In this document: piece after piece, positions 58,366 through 64,000 of the stretch
Position numbering within the stretch: position 1 is the first letter of the stretch
Layout of the letters: each line of letters opens with the position of its first letter
From: Pyrrhosoma nymphula
Lineage: Eukaryota > Arthropoda > Insecta > Odonata > Coenagrionidae
Reading direction: 5' to 3'
DNA: 64,000 nucleotides
Assembly: GCA_963573305.1 (NCBI GenBank)
Contig: OY754337.1
Location: 46,327,164 to 46,391,163 of the forward strand
The notes under the pieces: model-generated
Told to the model about the DNA's origin: nothing
The model's database searches: none
Seen by the model: the letters and a program-made list of their open reading frames with translations, nothing else
Position numbers and translations under genes: made by a program

Positions 58366-61060
58366 GTTCATCCTGTTTTTCATCTTAACGCCACTCCATG
58401 TCCTGACGTCAAAGGTAGGTGATGTATTGTGGAAAATATCCAGGTCTTTATTCATTGTTCCGTTCTAATCTATTATCAAGGGATCCGGAAGCCCCTGGGG
58501 TATAACAATATCTATTGAACTAATTCCAGTCGTCCGATCTAGGTAATAAATATTATCAATTCTCTACTCAAGTTGAATTTTTATGAACTTAATCACTCTG
58601 ACCGCAGCGTTTCTTTCAAAATATAATTTTCCTTATTTTACACAAACCCAAAATATAATTCCAGGGTATGACATATCCCTGACCCAGTTGAAAGCTGATA
58701 ATAGCATGAGGTTCCACAGTTTAAGACATTTGCGTTACTTTAACTCCTTATGACCAATCTGCAATTTTATTATTTCACGTCCATTCTGATTAATTCCCGC
58801 TTATTCTTTTGCTCACTTCCATTTGGTCTGAATTCAAGTCCACGAAGCCTTAATGACTTTTTTTAGATGACTGGGACTTTTCCACGGTTATGAAGGTAGT
58901 AAAAGATACGAAAATATACTTTTTTCACTAAAGGGAATTACGATATTGACATTAAAATATGTATTATTGACATCACGATCAAAAATAATATTAACTGCTG
59001 GTTCTGCACTAGTCCCACTCAGGTAGTTTTTTTATTAAAATATTATCAAGAATCTGAAAACACTGCGTGCGCATATCAATGAAACATGCAGTAAGTTAAC
59101 CATTCCAATTATAAGAGGTGTAAGTATGCAAATCAGCGGGGTAACTTTCAAGAGGCCGATAACTTTCAGATATTCACTGCATATTTCCCCTCATGAATTT
59201 CAAAGCGGTGGTTTTTAAACGAAAAAACTTACTTAGAAGCCCTCAATTAAATGGCGTATGTAACGAACTTTCAATGGCCGTATCTATTGGATCGGAACTT
59301 CTGTAGCATTCATCTGGTTTGAAAGAATTCAGAGAAGTGATTCCTTATGGGTGAACAGTTAATTATTCATTTTAATTTCGAACATATGGAAATAACTTCA
59401 GGAACTGCGGAGGAATTAAAAAGGAAGCGAAAATTGTTCAGCCAATAAGATTGGGCAACCTTGCTTAAAAGGCTGTCAATTCATCGGATGAGTTAAATGA
59501 ACGAAAATGGTCGTATTTCTGCTCCTTTTTCAATTGGCTTACCCATACGCCTCTCACCAAAAGGCTTTTCCTGGTTGCAAAGTAATTGCCTCTAAAATTA
59601 CCAGCAACAAAGGGATAAATAAAGATTTAAGCCAGATTTGAAATGCAAACTATGATAAAATCGCCAGGAAAATAAGGCAAAATAAAACATTTCCATGTTT
59701 AAGTATTTATCAGAAATGATTTTCGAAACTGCTATACCAAGCTTTTATTATATTTAACAGTAGTGTTAGCCAATGAGCAAATTTAATTTGTCACTTCCCG
59801 CAGGGGGACTGTATTCAGTTCAATCCTCATCAACTTCGACGAATTGAAAGGAGACGCAGAATTTGCCGCACAAGACTTTGGGCTCTGCCCAAACAGTTCT
59901 ATCTGCTTATGTCGGTCACTGCGGTGTGCATCTCTTGTTAGCACGGAGTCTTGTTGAGGCAAAGAGGGAGAGGGTTGATTGAAAGACTTGGGGAGGTTGT
60001 AAATAGGGATCTATCTATCTACCTACATCTATCTCTCTCCACTACTTTATCAATATCATTTCCTCGGCAAACACGTTATAAAGTAAACGTAGATAAAATA
60101 GCTCAAGGGAAAACATTTCGCGTTACGTCAGGATTTAATCGTAAATAGCGGCGTGCGGAATCCTAACCTTGAAGCCATCTTTCCATTTAAGAATAAAAGC
60201 AATTCACATTAAACCTAGTTCGAAATATTTCCCCCTCTTTCGTTACTTAAAAGCCCTCTCGTCCATCCATCGTCCGCCTCCGAATAGTTCCTCATATGCC
60301 CGAGTTGGTTCCGATCTAGAAGCGAGGGCATCACCCAATCTCCCCCTTCCCACCAGAAAGTTCAAGGTCGAGCTAAACTTAGAAACGCGACATCATTCCG
60401 TATTACGGCATTTTACGTGGGCCTTGACCCGGAAAATACGCCCTGTGTCGTCACTCGTGGTAGTTGAAAGGAATTCCACATTCCTCCACGTCAGCTTTTT
60501 CAAACGTTGACGAACGATCCACTTGTATGTATTCCACTCCAAAAAAATATATTTTGATAGGAAACAAAAATATATCTCATAGAGCCATTCAACAGATATA
60601 GGGACAAACCCCATTGAATTAAAAATAAGCCATTAACCACTTAGGTAATTTTTACCCACTTCACAAAAGTCTAAAAGACGAAACAACGACTGAGGAATTT
60701 ATTTTAACTTAATTCTGCAGAAATTGGTTTTTTTAATTTAGGCATCGTCAGATGACATTTCGAATACCCGAATGACAATGTATTTGGGGATGGTTTTGTT
60801 TGTACGTAAAAGTTAAGTTGAAGGGTTTCAATGCTTTTCATTTTATGCTTTTTTCTAATTGAAAACACATTTTGAGGCAACCCTAAAAAGGCAAGTAATA
60901 ATTTACATAATACATAAAATATTAAGTAGTCATTTTTGTGTCACGTAGGAACGTAACACAAAACTTTCAAGTCAAGTTCAATTTTAAGAAGCAAAACAAC
61001 ATCCAAATAACGAATGGCTTGTAATTTAAATCTAAAGTACATATATATTGTTTTACATAT
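58366..61060. other. No recognised gene
   Basis: Mostly AT-rich. A small CTAT-rich run lies at 60009-60037. A 113-codon plus frame (60169-60510) has no recognised domain. On the minus strand near 60760-60735, UCUGACGAUGCC followed by AAACC is a possible half-lost hammerhead. Confidence 0.35.
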
Positions 61061-61176
61061 ACTATTAAACATTCTACTTTTCTTAATAAAAAGATTTTTA
61101 ATTTTTAAATATCAACGTTAACGTTATATTTAAAAATTAATAAACTTTTTATTAAGAAAAGTAGAATGTTTAATAG
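61061..61176. repeat. AT-rich hairpin with about 57-base arms
   Basis: ACTATTAAACATTCTACTTT (from 61061) is matched by its reverse complement ending at 61176; pairing runs nearly through to the centre AACGTTAACGTT, with a few changes. A direct repeat follows. Confidence 0.85.
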
Positions 61177-61272
61177 TAGTAGTATAAAAGTAGTATATAT
61201 AAAATATATAATAAGTATAAGTAATATAATAAGTAGTATAAAAGTAGTATATATAAAATATATAATAAGTAA
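61177..61272 (+). repeat. Direct repeat of AGTAGTATAAAAGTAGTATA units
   Basis: A ~38-bp AT-rich unit containing AGTATAAAAGTAGTATATAT and AAATATATAATAAGTA occurs twice (from about 61179 and 61235). The block ends at AACGTTACC, echoing the hairpin centre. Confidence 0.75.
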
Positions 61273-61798
61273 CGTTACCTAAGGGACACATACAAAACAG
61301 TGAAAATAAAATCATCTATTTTGTAAACAGTACATGTATATGCACTAGTAATATTGCAAATTGTTTATTTATGCTATTGGAACCTAAATTATAACAAAAT
61401 TATACTATGAAAAAGCATCAAAAGGACTTAGACAAACTTAAAGAAAAGCATAAAGCTGAAAATTTACAGGGGCACCTAGAGAAGGAAAGGAAAAGAATCT
61501 TCTACTATAATAATCACTGATGCGTATATACTGTATGTCAGTAACTTTCACACAAGATATACACGTGAAGCTGAATCTTCATTTGGCTGCAGGCCTTTTT
61601 TTATTTGAAAAATTAAATTAGAAATAGTGGTTTTCTGTTATTGAGAAAGGTACCAATTGAAAGAAAATAAAATAAAAATTCTTATTCCTTCAATCGAATT
61701 TTGTATTCCGGTGGAAATTCCGAAATCTTTGCTAAAACGTAACGATTTTTCGCATATTTTACCGTTTTTGAGTCATCGACCCCAAATACTACAATGCA
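61273..61798. other. No recognised feature
   Basis: AT-rich DNA up to the Harbinger-like insertion. Confidence 0.35.
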
Positions 61799-62166
61799 TT
61801 AGGCCTCTATTAGCCGAGGCAACCAGGCACGCCACCGAGCCTTTCACCGGTGGAACTTGTCAGTCGTGGGGCATAGAATCAAATGAGTCCTATTATCCGT
61901 GGCAACCAGACGCGCCACCAGACATTCCACCGAAACCAGTCGACTGAGCCCCGCAACCACGCCTTCCACTTTGGGTTGCTCAGAAACGTTCCGGGGCATT
62001 GGAGTATATGTAGCCTATTAGCCGAGGCGACCAGACGCGCCACTGGTGACTGAATATTGCATGCGCGCGCCTCATACTGCCCTGACCACGACGCTCCAGG
62101 CAGACACACAATCTCAGTTCACAGTCCAAACTAGTGGTGAGTTGTTCGCTCTTGTGAATTGAATTT

Positions 62167-62343
62167 ATGAGTGTTAATATGTTTTCGCCGGGGGCGGTGG
62201 TGAATGAAGATGGTGATCGCAATTTGCAAGAAGGTGAAGGTGTCGCTTGTCCAAGTGACGTAACGCAAGGAAAGGAAAACTTAATAAAGAACAGTAATAA
62301 AGGGCAACCGAGTAAAACTAGAGATTTATCGAAAGAATTATAA
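62167..62343 (+). CDS. 58-codon frame inside the Harbinger-type element
   Basis: The frame starts MSVNMFSPGAVVNEDGD and ends KTRDLSKEL before TAA. It is acidic in the first half and lysine-rich in the second, with no domain that I recognise. Harbinger elements encode a transposase and a Myb/MADF-type protein; this could be an N-terminal leftover of either, or chance. Its last 17 codons fall in the first copy of the 176-bp duplication. Confidence 0.25.
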   Translation: MSVNMFSPGAVVNEDGDRNLQEGEGVACPSDVTQGKENLIKNSNKGQPSKTRDLSKEL

Positions 62344-62467
62344 AAATTGATAGACAACACCATGTTAACTACTGCTGTGTGCTGAGTAATTTTTGAACCG
62401 ATACTGGTGGCGCCACCGGTGACCTGGGCGGAGTAAACCCGAGCAACCAGACACTCCACCGGTGGAA
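62292..62467 (+). repeat. 176-bp direct repeat, copy 1
   Basis: Starts CAGTAATAAAGGGCAACCG and ends CACCGGTGGAA. It is identical to 62481-62656, with a 13-bp spacer TCCAGACACTCCA between them that is itself a fragment of the repeat. Confidence 0.95.
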
Positions 62468-62480
62468 TCCAGACACTCCA

Positions 62481-62656
62481 CAGTAATAAAGGGCAACCGA
62501 GTAAAACTAGAGATTTATCGAAAGAATTATAAAAATTGATAGACAACACCATGTTAACTACTGCTGTGTGCTGAGTAATTTTTGAACCGATACTGGTGGC
62601 GCCACCGGTGACCTGGGCGGAGTAAACCCGAGCAACCAGACACTCCACCGGTGGAA
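62481..62656 (+). repeat. 176-bp direct repeat, copy 2
   Basis: Identical to 62292-62467. Exact identity within a mobile element means a recent duplication or an assembly duplication. Confidence 0.95.
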
Positions 62657-62700
62657 CGTCCGGTGGAGTGTCCAGGTTGCCTCGGCTAATAGAGGCCTTA

Positions 62701-63194
62701 GTGTTGATTTTTTTTCCGTTGATAATACGATTTTTCCCGTTGATAAGGTGCTTCACTAGTAGAAGAAATAAGAAAATAATAGAAAATGACTGAATGAGAA
62801 AAAAAAGCTAAGACAAAATACGAAAGGGGTCCAAAGCGTCTTTAAAGAACCAAAAGGTGAAAACAAGTTCAGTAACAGAATTATGTAATTCTTTGCCTGC
62901 AACTCCTTATAGCTGCAAACAGACTCCAAAGCAGTATTGAGAATCTTGAGGGCACTACCACAATCTCTTCGCAAGCAAAAGGCTGTACCGGTATGTACTG
63001 TTTAGCTTTACATTCCATAAATAGCCTGATATTAATTTATTTCCAAATCGAGGTATAGGTGAAACGGAACTTGACGGTAGTCACGTGGGCGAAGCTCGAC
63101 GTCTGGGTTGAGTAAAGTACACAAGAAAGGTGGGACAAAGGGGCTAAGGGTCCCTTCAGATGTCTTTACGGATGTCCCTCTGTACATCTGTCCA
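62701..63194. other. No recognised feature
   Basis: AT-rich then mixed composition; a 72-codon minus frame (62756-62974) has no recognised domain. Confidence 0.35.
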
Positions 63195-63276
63195 ACCATC
63201 AACGCTTGATTAATCCTCTATGACATCAGACTCACTGCTGCCGAGTTCCATCAAGTTTCGCAAGACCTATAGTTAG
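63195..63276. repeat. Dispersed repeat related to the 21.6 kb foldback
   Basis: CATCAACGCTTG followed by ATCAAGTTTCGC and ACCTATAG is similar to the reverse complement of 21586-21653 and to 21771-21795. It appears to be one half of the same MITE-like family. Confidence 0.45.
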
Positions 63277-63399
63277 CGTAATCATCAAAAATACTCACAT
63301 GTCACTTTTTTTTACTCCATTGTTTTAATACATATTCTTCCGAAACTCATTTATATCAGGACAAACGTTATCCTTGAAATGTTTTCCTCCATATGGTAG

Positions 63400-63869
63400 A
63401 ATTTGACTGATTACACTGGTCAACAAAGATTTTGTCCTAGAGACGTTGTTGGGTGATCTTAGACGTTTTTTTCGTGCTGATTCCGAATCTGTGCTTAGAT
63501 TCTTTCTATCACGTCTAGTTTTCTTAGGACAGCTGAATGTATGTTTCTGCTATAACGAAAGTAGTAATTTATTTCATTTATATATCATGATAGCATGATC
63601 AGGTGAAGATAAAATTTTCCTATCAAAACATGTTGTCCTACGATGTCATGCCTTCCTATCTTGTCAAAACATGTTTAAACTTGTACTATCCTATCGTTTT
63701 GTTCAAAGCAATGCTGAATCAGCTGCCACTGCACATCAGAATGTGACTAACTACTGTCGGGGCGTGAAGACGTTTGTTTTTTCTCTGAAGACGGTTTGAG
63801 AATTTTGTTGCTCGCAGGAAATTACAGCTTATTACACTGTAATCATTGTGAAGTGGCTTAGCTTTCATC
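63400..63869 (+). promoter_or_regulatory. Upstream region of the right-edge ORF, probably repetitive
   Basis: The stretch contains GGTCAACAAAGATTTTG and GCTGATTCCGAATCTGTGC, wording that I associate with flanks of a multi-copy arthropod gene family. No TATA or initiator is convincing. GCTCGCAG before GAAATTAC near 63812-63819 could be a splice acceptor. Confidence 0.3.
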
Positions 63870-64000
63870 ATGCCTAGACAGTGCGTGATGAACTACCTCG
63901 ATGACTTTTGTTACGTGTGCGGTGAAATTACTTTCAAGGTTCAAAGGCGAAGCATTACTCCCTTTTTGAGACAGTGTTATAAACTTTATTTAGACTGTCC
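63870..64000 (+). CDS. 5' part of a repetitive-family gene (cysteine-motif protein), cut by window end
   Basis: An ATG at 63870 opens a frame that is still open at the window end, 43 complete codons. It starts MPRQCVMNYLDDFCYVCGEI, with a CxxC pair, then an RRSITPFLRQCYKLYLDCP segment. This matches my memory of the N-terminus of a large family of uncharacterised proteins found in many copies in arthropod and cnidarian genomes, where the Cys pair and the KxxYKLYFGCP-type block precede a GDQDKxWAP motif. The continuation is outside the window. Function is unknown; the multi-copy nature suggests a link to mobile DNA. Whether it is intact cannot be judged. Confidence 0.55.
   Translation, partial: MPRQCVMNYLDDFCYVCGEITFKVQRRSITPFLRQCYKLYLDC

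Larger units (their letters stand above)
61802..62697. mobile_element. 896-bp Harbinger-type inverted-repeat element
   Basis: Perfect 23-bp terminal inverted repeats start with GGCCTCTATTAGCCGAGGCA and are flanked by a TTA duplication (61799-61801 and 62698-62700). A TWA target site and GG-starting ends fit the PIF/Harbinger superfamily. Subterminal repeats of the form TTAGCCGAGGCAACCAGACG with GCCACC lie at 61810, 61893 and 62018, and CACCGGTGG palindromes recur. No DDE transposase is visible, so it is non-autonomous. The intact ends and duplication suggest fairly recent movement. Confidence 0.82.

Noticed and set aside
60730..60762. Minus-strand UCUGACGAUGCC as a hammerhead
   Set aside because: The stem II partner strand and GAAA are replaced by an A-rich run.
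1..64000. CRISPR arrays, bacterial operons, tRNA or rRNA genes
   Set aside because: No direct-repeat/spacer arrays, no dense coding, and the only tRNA-like sequence is the SINE head.

Overview
The window looks like intergenic or intronic DNA from an arthropod nuclear genome, probably an insect; the species cannot be fixed from the sequence. The DNA is AT-rich with no operons or dense coding. The load of mobile elements is typical of arthropods: Penelope-like retroelements (PLEs), non-LTR retrotransposons (LINEs), a tRNA-derived SINE, Helitron-like ends, a probable LTR, and small inverted-repeat DNA transposons. I found no complete host gene. The only open coding start that looks intact is at the right edge (63870 onward) and is cut by the window end; it also belongs to a repetitive gene family.

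Layout. 1-5.2 kb: a composite repeat with five ~140-bp tandem units between inverted GC-rich motifs, a tRNA-SINE, a 57-bp tandem duplication and a decayed PLE tail. 5.2-9.8 kb: featureless AT-rich DNA. 9.8-12.3 kb: a LINE 3' end with an internal 291-bp duplication, then TA microsatellites carrying two hammerhead ribozyme motifs. 12.3-26 kb: mostly unremarkable, with a foldback repeat, a short Helitron and a 347-bp palindrome containing two hammerheads. 26.9-29.3 kb: a degenerate inverted-repeat transposon. 37-38 kb: a PLE reverse transcriptase/GIY-YIG pseudogene next to an inverted hammerhead. 39.4-43.1 kb: a clustered 14-bp motif, a 360-bp MITE, and a hammerhead touching a LINE 3' end. 43.1-43.9 kb: TA arrays with four more hammerhead copies, two of them in a perfect 233-bp palindrome. 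48-49.6 kb: a PLE endonuclease module with hammerhead, then a LINE fragment. 51.1-51.3 kb: a heat-shock-like promoter. 53.5-54.65 kb: a minus-strand PLE pseudogene and another hammerhead. 57.7-58.4 kb: a probable LTR on the minus strand. 61-62.7 kb: an AT hairpin and an 896-bp Harbinger-type element. 63.9 kb: start of a repetitive-family ORF.

The unifying theme is the PLE/hammerhead system. At least eleven hammerhead-like cores (CUGANGA, stem II, GAAA, short stem III, usually a GUC or GUA cleavage triplet) lie in seven or more loci of the window. Two GIY-YIG modules share one 3' order: endonuclease, C-rich untranslated tract, ribozyme, tail. Several copies sit head to head, so that the ribozymes form long DNA palindromes. 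Hammerheads in PLEs are known from published work; the perfect palindromes, the tandem TA-linked copies and the strand pairings are the parts most worth checking.
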